NCBI GenBank assembly: GCA_031272885.1
Contig: JAISSX010000057.1
Span: 1 to 64,000 of the forward strand
DNA from: Bifidobacteriaceae bacterium
GTDB lineage: Bacteria; Actinomycetota; Actinomycetes; Actinomycetales; WQXJ01
Direction of reading: 5' to 3'
Length of the DNA stretch: 64,000 nucleotides
Position numbers and translations under genes: made by a program. Under the pieces are notes generated by a model. That model did no database searches, was not told the origin of the DNA, and was given only the letters and a program-made list of their open reading frames with translations. Below, piece by piece: positions 28,001 through 39,862 of the stretch. Each line of letters starts with the position of its first letter. Positions within the stretch are counted from its first letter, which is position 1.

Positions 28001-28875
28001 CCCCCAAGGCGGCCGATGCCGGCAAGACCCTAACCGTCACCGTCACCGGTTCCAAGACCGGCTATACCGTCACCGCCAAGGTCTCGGCGGGTAAGACCGT
28101 GGCCGCGCCGCCGGGCTACACGCCCCAAATGGAATGGTTCACCCTGTCGCCAGACCTGAACGGCGACGGCCGCGGCGAGGTCCTGGCCTTGAAAGCCTCC
28201 AGCGGAGCGCTCTATGCCTACCCGGCCTCCACCTCCGGCTCGCTGACCGGCGGCACCACCCTGATTTCGTCCGGCATGCAGGGCCAGCGGATCTTCGGCC
28301 CCGGTGACTGGAACGGCGACGGCAAGGCCGATGTCGTGACAGTGGACAAGTCCGGCTACATGTGGCTTTATCCCGGGGACGGCAAAGGCAACCTGGGCAC
28401 CAAGAAGGAGATCGGCCACGGCTGGACGCCGTTCCGGATCATCCCGGCCGGAGATCTGACCCAAGACGGTGCCAACGACATGTTGGCGATCGATGCCGGC
28501 GGGCGGCTGTGGCTGTACGCCGGCAACGGCAGCGGTGGTTTCAAAGGCCAGCCGAAACAGGTGGGCCAAGGCTGGGTGGGGCTGGAACTCTACGCCGCCG
28601 GGGACCTCAACAACGACGGCAAGAACGACATCTTGGCCATCCTGCCCAACTCCACCCTGTGGGCCTATTCCGGGCGTGGCAACGGGACGTTCTCCGTGCC
28701 CAGGCAAGTGGGCCGCGGTTGGGGCACCTTCGAACTGGCTGCGGGAGCGGACCTGAACGGCGACGGCCGGGCCGACATCGTCGGCCGCTACAACGCCACC
28801 GGGGAGCTGTACTACTACCAAGGCAACGGTGGCGGCTCCTTCCAAGCCGCCAAGAAGATCGGCTCAAGCTGGTAG
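25060..28875 (+). CDS. phoA: Secreted alkaline phosphatase with a degenerate second phosphatase domain, Ig-like domain and FG-GAP repeats
   Basis: About 1271 residues with a basic n-region and a hydrophobic core (RAVVAFAVACSGLVVADAAGA), so exported. Domain 1 (about 60-500) is PhoA-like: FIGDGMGDS, TDSAASATGFATGTK with the nucleophilic Ser, IEGSGIDKRAH, TADHGQAS and QHNGTQLRIAAYGPG retain the zinc ligands. The site of E. coli Asp153 reads TGATPAA, so the Mg site is altered. Domain 2 (about 540-930) aligns with domain 1 but reads ITAPGLGDT, DLASASATLTTG, VGTSGVLRAG and TGAVGGSAQ at those sites, so it lacks metal ligands and nucleophile. An Ig-like domain (about 936-1020) and five FG-GAP/VCBS-type repeats with DLNGDGR and DWNGDGK motifs follow. 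The start is uncertain: ATG 25060 or GTG 25030. Confidence 0.92.
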   Translation: MAPQPSSRPSHSPRRRASAVRAVVAFAVACSGLVVADAAGAADRTTDLTNKAVSYQPTGQVRNVILFIGDGMGDSQIALARNYLKGATGTFEGIDALPFTGSYTTYSLDAITAKPDYSTDSAASATGFATGTKTYDGAIGVNRYNVSVTNLFEAAKSWGMRTGNITTDTLTGATPAAQVAHVVNRACTGPNSTSPTLGSTLCKPEAVALGGRGSIAEQLVMNPPDLAFGGGRDLFGTPDNPATGGVDESTTSGQMIHDGVGLLALDSGHNLAQAWVNRGGSYITKASQISSLTTADLPVLGVFSTDILPAIWKPAAAAAGGAGSSATPTTCTAEPASESRPTLKAMTEKAIQLLNQPAPAQGFLLQIEGSGIDKRAHAADPCGQIGETKDLDEAVKAALDFAIADGHTLVILTADHGQASMVQDGPVVKDGSSSDSVKGRLLSSPAGGQLWVTYPSYYTTGNSAQHNGTQLRIAAYGPGAANVVGLTDQTDVFALIDRALALGFTPNPLPPLIDTIGGAMRTTGERTATVKAAMKAEAGARNVILITAPGLGDTELTLARNYLKGAGGSLTGLDAFPMTGELTTSAVAWDKDSSKWVPDYVPDLASASATLTTGVKARDGTVGLKYDGTTARTLLENARAKGLRTGIVTTDALYNAVAASEFSHTTNLATDSTARAQKAEALIGAARPTVAIGGGQNTFTPYVSQAQNLGYRYYTSFSALPSSGATDASPVLAVIHSGDKATNVTGGAAVIGGAHVSCTVPALDSTNLGALTTKAIGLLNQAAPAKGFYLHVGTSGVLRAGNAANPCQQIGYVREVDAAVQAALAFAAADGNTLVIFTGAVGGSAQIVDNSGSAALTAWVNGTADAATLKVLYSNANASGGRQTGTQVPVYAYGPGAANVLGVHANTEVADIIRRVLGLSVTAYNTPAGLPVTAATPIISGTPTVGSAVSVSVGTWTPSGLSFTYQWKIGSTVVGTGSSYTPKAADAGKTLTVTVTGSKTGYTVTAKVSAGKTVAAPPGYTPQMEWFTLSPDLNGDGRGEVLALKASSGALYAYPASTSGSLTGGTTLISSGMQGQRIFGPGDWNGDGKADVVTVDKSGYMWLYPGDGKGNLGTKKEIGHGWTPFRIIPAGDLTQDGANDMLAIDAGGRLWLYAGNGSGGFKGQPKQVGQGWVGLELYAAGDLNNDGKNDILAILPNSTLWAYSGRGNGTFSVPRQVGRGWGTFELAAGADLNGDGRADIVGRYNATGELYYYQGNGGGSFQAAKKIGSSW

Positions 28876-28888
28876 CCCGAAGGGAACA

Positions 28889-28913
28889 GATCCCGGGTCA
28901 AGCCCGGGACTGA
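28889..28913. repeat. Dispersed CCCGGG-TCAAG-CCCGGG palindrome, copy 2
   Basis: GATCCCGGGTCAAGCCCGGG followed by ACTGA, 14 nt after the phosphatase stop and between convergent genes. It may double as its terminator. Confidence 0.8.
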
Positions 28914-28945
28914 CCCCACTGGCTGCCAGCTAGAGGCGAGGCTGG

Positions 28946-30982
<2,037 letters not shown>

Positions 30983-30994
30983 TCTCACGGCCTA

Positions 30995-31025
30995 GATCCC
31001 GGATCGCCTGCGGCGTCCGGATGAC
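30995..31025. repeat. Degenerate GATCCCGG...CCGGATGAC palindrome
   Basis: GATCCCGGATCGCCTGCGGC followed by GTCCGGATGAC has the outer parts of the dispersed palindrome with a changed centre. It lies 13 nt after the M20 gene, between convergent genes. Confidence 0.45.
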
Positions 31026-31038
31026 ACAGGGGAGGCAG

Positions 31039-32292
31039 TCAGGCGGCTGGGCCCAACGTCACTATGGAGCGGGGGCGGGCGGCCAGTTCCGCGGCCAGTA
31101 ACTGCACGTCATCGGCGGTAACGGCCTCAATGCGGGCCAGCAACTCGTCAACGGACGGCAGTTCGCCCATCAGGATCTCGGCCCGGCCCAGCCGGTTCAT
31201 GCGGCTGAGAGGGTCCTCCAATCCCAGCACGGTACCGCCGGCTAGTTGGCCTTTGGCCCTGGTCAACTCGGCCTCGGTGACGCCATCGGCCGCCAGAGCC
31301 GCCCATTCGGCCTCCATCAGTTCCAGCACCTGCCCGGCCGCCGCCGGGGTGCAGGCCGCGTACAGGCCGAACGAACCGGCATCGGCGTGCCCTGAAGCGA
31401 AACAGTAAGTGGAATAGGCCAGGCCGCGCTTCTCGCGGATCTGCTGGAACAAGCGCGAACTCATGCCACCGCCCAGGATCGACCCCAGCAGGGCCAGGGC
31501 GTGCCGGCGCGGGTCGGTGGCCATCAACCCAAGGCAGCCAACCAGCACTTGGGCTTGTTCGGTGGCCCGGTCCAGGTGGCGGGTCACCCCGGCCGTGGGC
31601 AGTGCCACCTGGGGTGCCGTGGACCGCCGTTCGGCCGCCGATGCCGTCCCTCGGGCCGCCTGCGACCAGCCGCCCTGGTCAAGGGCCTGGCTCACCATGT
31701 CAGCGAAGGCCTGGTGCTCTAGCGAGCCGGCGGCGGTCACGATCAGGTTGTCCGGCCGGTAGTGCCGCTGGTAGTGCTCCCACACGGCCGCCCGCGGCAC
31801 CGCCTTGATGTCTGCCACGTAGCCGCCGATGGGCCGGGCCAGGGGATGCGAGCCGTAGACCGCTTCGGCGAAAGCCTCATGGGCTACGTCCGAAGGGTCG
31901 TCCTGGTTCATGGCCAGTTCTTCCAGAATGACGCCGCGTTCCAGTTCGAACTCGGCCGGATCTAGCTGCGCGCCGGTCACCATGTCCACCAGCAGGTCAA
32001 GCGCGGCCGGCCCGGCCGTGTCCAGGACCCGGACGTAGAAGCAGGTTGATTCCTTGGCGGTGGCGGCGTTGGCCTCGGCCCCTACGGCGTCGAACTGTTC
32101 GGCGATGTCAAGGGCGCTGCGCCGAGCCGTGCCCTTGAAGGCTAGGTGTTCCAGGAAGTGGGTGGAGCCGTAATGGCCTGCTACTTCGTCACGGGAGCCG
32201 ACCGGCAGCCACAAGCCGATCGCCACCGACCGCACCCCAGGCACGTGTTCGGTGACCAGGCGAACACCGGTGGGCAGGGTGGTGGTGAGAAT
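31039..32292 (-). CDS. M16 zinc peptidase (PepR/processing-peptidase type)
   Basis: A zinc peptidase with the inverted motif HFLEH, followed about 75 residues later by the third ligand in GVILEELAMNQDD; the C-terminal R/Y region (SSRLFQQIREKRGLAYSTY) is also present. It normally follows pnp in actinobacteria, as here. The first canonical in-frame start is GTG at 32244 (PGVRSVAIGLW). The conserved N-terminal strand of the family (LTTTLPTGVRLVTEHVPGV) is, however, encoded upstream of that codon, and no ATG, GTG or TTG precedes it in frame. I extend the gene to an ATT at 32292 as the most likely non-canonical start. The region is covered by a 17-bp perfect hairpin. Product certain, start not. 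Confidence 0.8.
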   Translation of the reverse strand: MLTTTLPTGVRLVTEHVPGVRSVAIGLWLPVGSRDEVAGHYGSTHFLEHLAFKGTARRSALDIAEQFDAVGAEANAATAKESTCFYVRVLDTAGPAALDLLVDMVTGAQLDPAEFELERGVILEELAMNQDDPSDVAHEAFAEAVYGSHPLARPIGGYVADIKAVPRAAVWEHYQRHYRPDNLIVTAAGSLEHQAFADMVSQALDQGGWSQAARGTASAAERRSTAPQVALPTAGVTRHLDRATEQAQVLVGCLGLMATDPRRHALALLGSILGGGMSSRLFQQIREKRGLAYSTYCFASGHADAGSFGLYAACTPAAAGQVLELMEAEWAALAADGVTEAELTRAKGQLAGGTVLGLEDPLSRMNRLGRAEILMGELPSVDELLARIEAVTADDVQLLAAELAARPRSIVTLGPAA

Positions 32293-32310
32293 GTCACCAC
32301 CACCCTGCCC
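32272..32310 (-). promoter_or_regulatory. Perfect 17-bp hairpin at the pnp/M16 junction
   Basis: GGGCAGGGTGGTGGTGA (32272-32288) and TCACCACCACCCTGCCC (32294-32310) are exact reverse complements around a 5-nt loop. On the minus-strand RNA it lies after the pnp stop and over the first codons of the M16 gene. Possible roles are a terminator, an RNase processing site or control of translation start. Confidence 0.75.
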
Positions 32311-32345
32311 CCAAGGTTCGGTTTCAGCAGATATGGGCGCTGCCC

Positions 32346-34715
<2,370 letters not shown>

Positions 34716-34956
34716 GGGTGCCCTCCTGTTCTTTGGTGTCGCGGCGCGTAGGTGCGCGCCAAGGGCGCCGCCATCTCTATGAGGCCGCGCCCGCCATCGG
34801 GAACAAACCAGGAGGAACCCCGTGCGGTCTTCGATCGAGGCCTACGGAGGCTGCCAAAGTCAGCTCCGGGGGCCACTACCGAGGACCGCGCAAGGGGGGC
34901 GTCCTGGCAAGCTATTGAGTTGTGCACGGTACGGCCGGTCTGGACCGACCGTAGCG

Positions 34957-35226
34957 TTAGCGGCGCAGGCCCAGCCGTTCAATCAGGCTGCGGTAGCGCT
35001 CGATGTCGATCTTCTGCAGGTAGCCGAGCAGGCGGCGGCGTTGACCCACCAACAGCAACAAGCCACGGCGTGAATGGTGATCATGCGTGTGTGTCTTGAA
35101 GTGTTCAGTGAGGTCGCGGATCCGCTGGCTGAGCAGGGCGATCTGGACTTCGGGAGAACCCGTGTCGCCTTCATGAGTCGCATACTCGGCGATGATCTTG
35201 GCCTTCGTGGCGGAATCGAGCGGCAT
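34957..35226 (-). CDS. rpsO: 30S ribosomal protein S15
   Basis: An 89-residue ribosomal protein that binds 16S rRNA in the platform. The family sequence is clear: [39 protein letters not shown], then the [20 protein letters not shown] core and [20 protein letters not shown]. The ATG at 35226 has AAGGAGA upstream; 27 further codons in the open frame are not family sequence. The usual pairing with pnp downstream is kept. The gap between them (34716-34956) carries a 6-bp GGCGCG/CGCGCC hairpin at 34743-34760 and otherwise nothing I can name. Confidence 0.98.
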   Translation of the reverse strand: MPLDSATKAKIIAEYATHEGDTGSPEVQIALLSQRIRDLTEHFKTHTHDHHSRRGLLLLVGQRRRLLGYLQKIDIERYRSLIERLGLRR

Positions 35227-35578
35227 GGCTCTCCTTCTTCCTTTATCTTGGTTGCGCGGCGCGCCGGGGCCTGTCCACCCGGGCTCTACTATCCACGGCC
35301 GATACACGGCAACTCACCAGCTTACCAAACCGACACTCGGAACCACCAAGCCGGCCGGTTCCCTGCCCGATGGCGTCCGGGCGGCTTTACACCCGAGCGG
35401 CGGGGCACGTCAAAGCGGCCGTGGGCAATTCTGCTGAATTCTGGCGAATTGAGGTAGAAACCTGACGCCACGGGCGAAGGTAGTTCGTCCCATGAATCCA
35501 AGCGGAGTAGCCTTTTGCAGGGCTCGCCCCAGCCGCACAGCGACCGTGCGAAACGTTCATACCTCCAAGGAGTACACC
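35227..35578. other. 352-nt divergent region between rpsO and the DASS transporter
   Basis: No gene seen. It must hold the rpsO promoter and the promoter of the transporter. It contains one copy of the overrepresented 12-mer TGCCCGATGGCG (35364-35375) and a short AT-richer stretch with repeated GAATTCTG (about 35430-35450), unusual in this GC-rich DNA. An AAGGAG site sits 6 nt before the GTG at 35579. Confidence 0.5.
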
Positions 35579-37159
35579 GTGGTCTCCAGCAGTGGCACCA
35601 CTGGCCACCAGCCGCATCATCGTCACATCCTGCCCATGCCCAACCGGCTCTTCATCACCCGGCGGCGCATCGGCCTGTTCCTGGGGCCAATCCTGGCCGT
35701 GGTGGTCTACTTCCTGTTGCCCACCATGGAGCCGAAGACCTCCTACAACTCCAAGACCGGCGTGGCCGGCAGCGCGGTTGGCTCCGCCGGTGAGCATGCG
35801 GGCGCCCTAGTGGCAGCCATTCTGGTCCTAATGGCGGTGTGGTGGATGACCGAGGTCTTCCCTCTCTACGTCACCGCCCTGCTGCCGCTGGTCGCCTTCC
35901 CGCTGTGCAACATCACCAGCTTCAGTAGCGCCGCCGCCCCCTACGCCAGCTCCACCATCTTCCTGTTCTTCGGCGGCTTTGTCTTGGCCGCCTCGATGGA
36001 ACGCTGGAACCTGCACCGAAGGGTCGCCATCTGGGTGCTGTTGGCCGTGGGATCGAAACCCCGCGGCATCGTGTTCGGCTTCATGGCCGCCACCTCGTTC
36101 CTGTCGCTGTGGGTGTCTAACACCGCCACCGCCGTCATGATGCTGCCCATCGCCATGTCGGTGCTGAAGCTGGTGGAGCGGGTGCGCGGTTCCGAAGACA
36201 AGAACTTCCGCATCTCCATGGTGTTGTCGATCGCCTACGGCGCCTCCATCGGCTCGTTTGGCACGCCCATTGCCTCGCCCCCCAACGGTATCGCCCTCGG
36301 CTACCTGAAGGGCCTGGATGACCCGATCAACATCACCTTCGGCCAATGGATGGCCGTCGGCATCCCGCTGTGGATCGTGGCCCTGGTGGTTGCCTGGTTC
36401 CTGCTCACCTTCGTGGTGCTGCGCCCGGCTCATACCGAGGCCATCCCCGGCCACCGCGAGGTGCTGCAAAAGGAACTGCGCTCGCTGGGCGCGTTCAAGG
36501 GCCCTGAACGGCGCGTTGGCGTCATCTTCCTGTGCACCGCCTTCGCCTGGATTTTCCACGGCTACTTCGAAAGCTGGTTCAACCTGCCCATCAGTGCGTT
36601 GACCGATGAAGTGATCGCCATCGCCGTGGTGTTTGTGCTGTTCCTGTGCCCCATCAGCTTCAAGCGGCCCGGCCACGGCCTGATGACCTGGGCCGATCTA
36701 CGCGGCCTGTCCTGGGGCATCCTTTACCTGTTCGGCGGCGGGTTGTCGATGGCGGCCCAAGTGGACAACTCCGGTTTGGCCGAATGGATTGGCGCCCAGG
36801 CAAAGGGCATCGACCGGGTGCCCGTGTTCGTGCTGCTACTGGCCTGCTGCGCCCTGACCTGGATCATCACCGAGTTCATGTCCAACACCGCGGCCGCTTC
36901 GGTGCTGGTGCCGATCTTCGGCCTGATGGCCATGGATATTGGCCGCAGCCCTGTGTTCCTCGCCATCCCGGTAGCCATGGCCGCCAGTTGCGCCTTCATG
37001 ATGCCGGCTGGCACGCCACCCAACGCGGTGGCCTACTCCAGCGGCATGGTCTCCATCAACGAGATGAACAAGGCCGGTTTCCTGATCGCCATCGCGTCGA
37101 TCTTCCTGGTCACCACCGCCATGTTCACCTACGGCATTAAGCTCCTGGGCGTCGGCTAA
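35579..37159 (+). CDS. DASS (SLC13) family anion transporter
   Basis: A 526-residue membrane protein with about 11 helices, importing di- or tricarboxylates or sulfate with Na+. Two SNT signatures mark the inverted repeat halves: WVSNTATAVMMLPIA near residue 179 and FMSNTAAASVLVPIF near 434. GASIGSFGTPIASPPNGIAL and MMPAGTPPNAVAYSSG are the matching Na+/substrate hairpin loops. The GTG at 35579 is preferred because AAGGAG lies 6 nt upstream; an ATG 29 codons earlier lacks a site. It is inserted on the plus strand between rpsO and ribF. The substrate cannot be read. Confidence 0.93.
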   Translation: MVSSSGTTGHQPHHRHILPMPNRLFITRRRIGLFLGPILAVVVYFLLPTMEPKTSYNSKTGVAGSAVGSAGEHAGALVAAILVLMAVWWMTEVFPLYVTALLPLVAFPLCNITSFSSAAAPYASSTIFLFFGGFVLAASMERWNLHRRVAIWVLLAVGSKPRGIVFGFMAATSFLSLWVSNTATAVMMLPIAMSVLKLVERVRGSEDKNFRISMVLSIAYGASIGSFGTPIASPPNGIALGYLKGLDDPINITFGQWMAVGIPLWIVALVVAWFLLTFVVLRPAHTEAIPGHREVLQKELRSLGAFKGPERRVGVIFLCTAFAWIFHGYFESWFNLPISALTDEVIAIAVVFVLFLCPISFKRPGHGLMTWADLRGLSWGILYLFGGGLSMAAQVDNSGLAEWIGAQAKGIDRVPVFVLLLACCALTWIITEFMSNTAAASVLVPIFGLMAMDIGRSPVFLAIPVAMAASCAFMMPAGTPPNAVAYSSGMVSINEMNKAGFLIAIASIFLVTTAMFTYGIKLLGVG

Positions 37160-37220
37160 CCAGCCTCAACTGACAGCCTTGGGCGGCCGGCCGGTATGGT
37201 CAGGCTCGCCCGGGCTCCAG

Positions 37221-38189
37221 TCAGCCGCGAGAACGCAACACCCGTGCAGCCGCTTGGACGTCGTCACGCATCTGGGTCACCAGAGCCTCGGTGGTGGTGA
37301 ACGCCAGGGTGTGGCGTAGACGCTCCACAAACTGCACCGTCACGTTCTCGCCGTACAGGTCAAGGTCGCTCCGTCCGATGGCGTGCGCCTCCACCCGCCG
37401 TTCGGCGCCATCGAACGTGGGGTTGGTTCCTACCGAGATGGCGGCCGGCAGCCTGCGGTCAGGGGCGCCATCGGGCAGGTCAAGCCGAACCAGGTAGCCG
37501 GCATAGACGCCATCGGCGGGAATCAAACCGGTAACCCGCCCACCCAGATTGGCGGTGGGGAAACCCATCTTCCGGCCGCGCTTGTCGCCTGACACCACTT
37601 GGCCGTTGACCGTGTGGGGGCGTCCCAGGATGCGGGCGGCTTGGCCCACGTCACCGTCCGCCAAGGCAGACCGCACGCCCGATGATGACCACCGGGCCAG
37701 GGCTTGATCCTCCGGATCGCCCTGATCATCCAGCGCGGTGACGGTGAAGCCCAGCTCCTCCCCAAGGGCGCGCATGGTGCCCAGGTCGCCGCTGTTGCCC
37801 TGGCCGAAGCGGATGTCCTGGCCAACCACCACCTCGACAGCATGGAGGCCGTCCACCAGGTAGCGCTGGGCAAACTGGGGCGGGTTCAGGCCGGCGAAGT
37901 CCAGGGTGTAGGCCACCACCAGGGTGGCGTCCACGCCAAGCGCCTCAAGGGCATCCAGGCGGTCCTGCAGCGACTGGAGCTGCACAATGCCTTCGCCAGG
38001 TCGGTGCACGGACAGCGGGTGCGGGTAGAAGGTGACAACGGCGGCCTTGGCCTGGCGGGCGCGGGCGCGGGAGACCACTTCACGGATCAGATGCTGGTGG
38101 CCTAGATGCATGCCATCAAAGTTGCCCAGGGTCACTACAGTGGGGCCCAGGTCAGCCGGCACGGCGGCCAGAGAGTTCAAACGCAACAC
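37221..38189 (-). CDS. ribF: Bifunctional riboflavin kinase/FAD synthetase
   Basis: Makes FMN and FAD from riboflavin. The N-terminal FAD synthetase domain has VTLGNFDGMHLGHQHLI (nucleotidyltransferase HxGH), YPHPLSVHRP and VVGQDIRFGQGNSGDL. The C-terminal kinase domain has GRPHTVNGQVVSGDKRGRKM, GFPTANL (the PTAN motif) and ISVGTNPTFDG. The length, 322 residues, is normal. The start is GTG with a TACACT -10 box 8 nt upstream, so leaderless. No FMN riboswitch is visible. In relatives ribF is directly downstream of truB; here 3.8 kb of other genes lie between. Confidence 0.97.
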   Translation of the reverse strand: MLRLNSLAAVPADLGPTVVTLGNFDGMHLGHQHLIREVVSRARARQAKAAVVTFYPHPLSVHRPGEGIVQLQSLQDRLDALEALGVDATLVVAYTLDFAGLNPPQFAQRYLVDGLHAVEVVVGQDIRFGQGNSGDLGTMRALGEELGFTVTALDDQGDPEDQALARWSSSGVRSALADGDVGQAARILGRPHTVNGQVVSGDKRGRKMGFPTANLGGRVTGLIPADGVYAGYLVRLDLPDGAPDRRLPAAISVGTNPTFDGAERRVEAHAIGRSDLDLYGENVTVQFVERLRHTLAFTTTEALVTQMRDDVQAAARVLRSRG

Positions 38190-38197
38190 GGTTTACC

Positions 38198-38203
38198 AGT
38201 GTA
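38198..38203 (-). promoter_or_regulatory. Leaderless -10 box TACACT for ribF
   Basis: On the minus strand TACACT is followed by 8 nt and the GTG of ribF. Confidence 0.55.
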
Positions 38204-38220
38204 AATGCTCCGCACCCTTC

Positions 38221-38331
38221 CCCTCGCGAGAGTACGGTTATGTAGGCCAAGCGAAATCGACCAACGCCGTGACCTGCGAAAACGCATTTCGCTCTGGGCG
38301 AAACGCCTACATAACCGTACTCTCGCGAGGG
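38221..38331. repeat. Long cruciform-forming inverted repeat
   Basis: The 27-bp arm at 38221-38247 (CCCTCGCGAGAGTACGGTTA then TGTAGGC) is the exact reverse complement of 38305-38331, and pairing continues outward after a one-base offset. Inside the 57-nt spacer a second pair, AGCGAAAT (38250-38257) and ATTTCGCT (38286-38293), nests. It lies directly upstream of the ribF promoter and after the MFS gene. It looks like a small non-coding mobile element, but no target duplication was identified. Confidence 0.85.
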
Positions 38332-38385
38332 AAGGGGCGCGAGGGAGGTGGTGCGAGGGAGAGGGCTGGGCGAGGGCGCCAGGGA

Positions 38386-39606
38386 CTAGTCCTTGATCAG
38401 GGGGATCTTGGCCTTGGATCGCAGCAGGCCAATCCACAGCGTCAGCGAAATGGTGAAGCCGATCAGGATCAGGATCGCCAGGCTGGTCAGATAGTCGCCG
38501 CCCATCAGGATGGCGGGCAACATGGCCAGCGAGCTGAGCCCCTGCATGGCCACGTTCAGCATCGAACTAGCCGCACCGGTGTCGCCTTGGTGGATCATCA
38601 ACAAGACGTTGGCCGAATACGGCCGCACCATCGAACCGATCATCTGGAAGCCCAGCATGCAGGCGAAGAAGAGCCAAGGTGACAGGTGGCCGATGGCGAG
38701 CATGCCGGCACCGCAAACACCCACGCCAAGGATCAGGGTGGTGGTGATGCGCCGCAGCGCCACCCGCCGCGAAACGATCCGGTAGAGGAATAACCCCAAC
38801 ACGGCCAGCCCGGCCGAGGCGCCAAAGAAGTACGAGTAGGCCTGTGGGCTCAGCCCGAAATAGTCCTCGTAGATGAACGACGAAGTGGTCAGGTAGAGGT
38901 TGAACGGCAGGGCAGTGAAACCGACACAGACCAGCAAGAACACCATGAAGCGCCCGTTCCGGGCCACCTTCCCCAGGCCGCTCAAACTGGACGCCAGCGA
39001 GCCTTGGCTCCGGTTCTCTGGGGCCAACGATTCACGGAAGACCAGGCTGCAGACGAAGGCCGCCGCCCCCAAGGCGGCCAAGACCACGAAACTGGCCCGC
39101 CACGAAAACCACTCCAACAGCCAGGCGCCGAAGACGGGCGCGGCAATGGGCCCGATGACGGAAATCGCCTGGGTGATCATCAGCACGGTCACCATTGACT
39201 GGCCCACGAAAGTGTCTTTGACCACCGCCAGGTTGGAGGCCATCAGTCCGCCGCAGGCTATGGCCTGGATGATCCGGAACACGATCAGCGCCCAGATGCT
39301 CCAGGCAAACACGCAACCCAAGGAGGCGGCCACATACAGGGCGGTGCCGAACAACAGGATCGGGCGCCGGCCGGCCCGGTCCGACATCGGCCCAAGAACC
39401 AGCATCCCCACAATCATGCAGGCGAAGAACAGCAGCACCGTCATGTTGACCAGGGTTTCGGAGGTGTTGAACTCGCCGGTCATGGAGGGCAGGGCGGGCG
39501 CGTACATGTCCGTCGAGAAAATGACGAACATCATCAACAGGATGAGGAACCCCACCATGAACGGGGTGCCGAAACGTTGGTTACGGCCCGTCGGCGTCAG
39601 TTCCAC
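38386..39606 (-). CDS. MFS transporter, Bcr/CflA (DHA1) type
   Basis: A 406-residue membrane protein with 12 hydrophobic helices. FVIFSTDMYAPALPSMTGEF is the typical first-helix motif of the Bcr/CflA multidrug-efflux branch, and the loop GPMSDRAGRRPILLFG is the MFS loop 2-3 signature. The cytosolic middle loop (FRESLAPENRSQGS) separates the two halves. It probably exports a drug or metabolite. The GTG start is preceded by a TAGGGT box at 8 nt, so it is probably leaderless. It is one of the genes inserted between truB and ribF. Confidence 0.92.
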   Translation of the reverse strand: MELTPTGRNQRFGTPFMVGFLILLMMFVIFSTDMYAPALPSMTGEFNTSETLVNMTVLLFFACMIVGMLVLGPMSDRAGRRPILLFGTALYVAASLGCVFAWSIWALIVFRIIQAIACGGLMASNLAVVKDTFVGQSMVTVLMITQAISVIGPIAAPVFGAWLLEWFSWRASFVVLAALGAAAFVCSLVFRESLAPENRSQGSLASSLSGLGKVARNGRFMVFLLVCVGFTALPFNLYLTTSSFIYEDYFGLSPQAYSYFFGASAGLAVLGLFLYRIVSRRVALRRITTTLILGVGVCGAGMLAIGHLSPWLFFACMLGFQMIGSMVRPYSANVLLMIHQGDTGAASSMLNVAMQGLSSLAMLPAILMGGDYLTSLAILILIGFTISLTLWIGLLRSKAKIPLIKD

Positions 39607-39614
39607 GGTGGCCC

Positions 39615-39620
39615 ACCCTA
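39615..39620 (-). promoter_or_regulatory. Leaderless -10 box TAGGGT for the MFS gene
   Basis: On the minus strand TAGGGT is followed by 8 nt and the GTG at 39606. Confidence 0.55.
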
Positions 39621-39693
39621 TCCGACCCCGGTTACGTCCACCCCGCTACCTCTCGCAGTTGGGCGGGCCGTGTCCACCACGCCTGCATGCCTG

Positions 39694-39853
39694 CACGAAA
39701 GGTCAATTCCGTCAGACTGGCATCAACCCAGCCGACAGGACGCCATCGGGCACAAGCCTCTGACCAGCCAAGATCCCGGATCAAGTCCGGGATGACGACC
39801 GGGCGGCGTCACGGAATTGACCTTTCGCGCCGGAAAAGTGACCTTTCGCGAGG
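39694..39853. repeat. AAAGGTCAATTCC inverted-repeat element B
   Basis: CACGAAAGGTCAATTCCGTCA (39694-39714) faces its inverted form GTCACGGAATTGACCTTTCG (from 39808). The right end continues with CCGGAAAAGTGACCTTTCGC and GAGG. The interior carries a TGCCCGATGGCG motif (39741) and a copy of the GATCCCGG palindrome (39772-39796). It is non-coding and looks like a composite MITE-like element. Confidence 0.8.
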
Positions 39854-39862
39854 AGAGGTGGG

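Noticed and set aside
38190-38220. FMN riboswitch before ribF
   Set aside because: The start is only 8 nt after a -10 box, leaving no leader; the nearby long palindrome does not resemble the RFN element.
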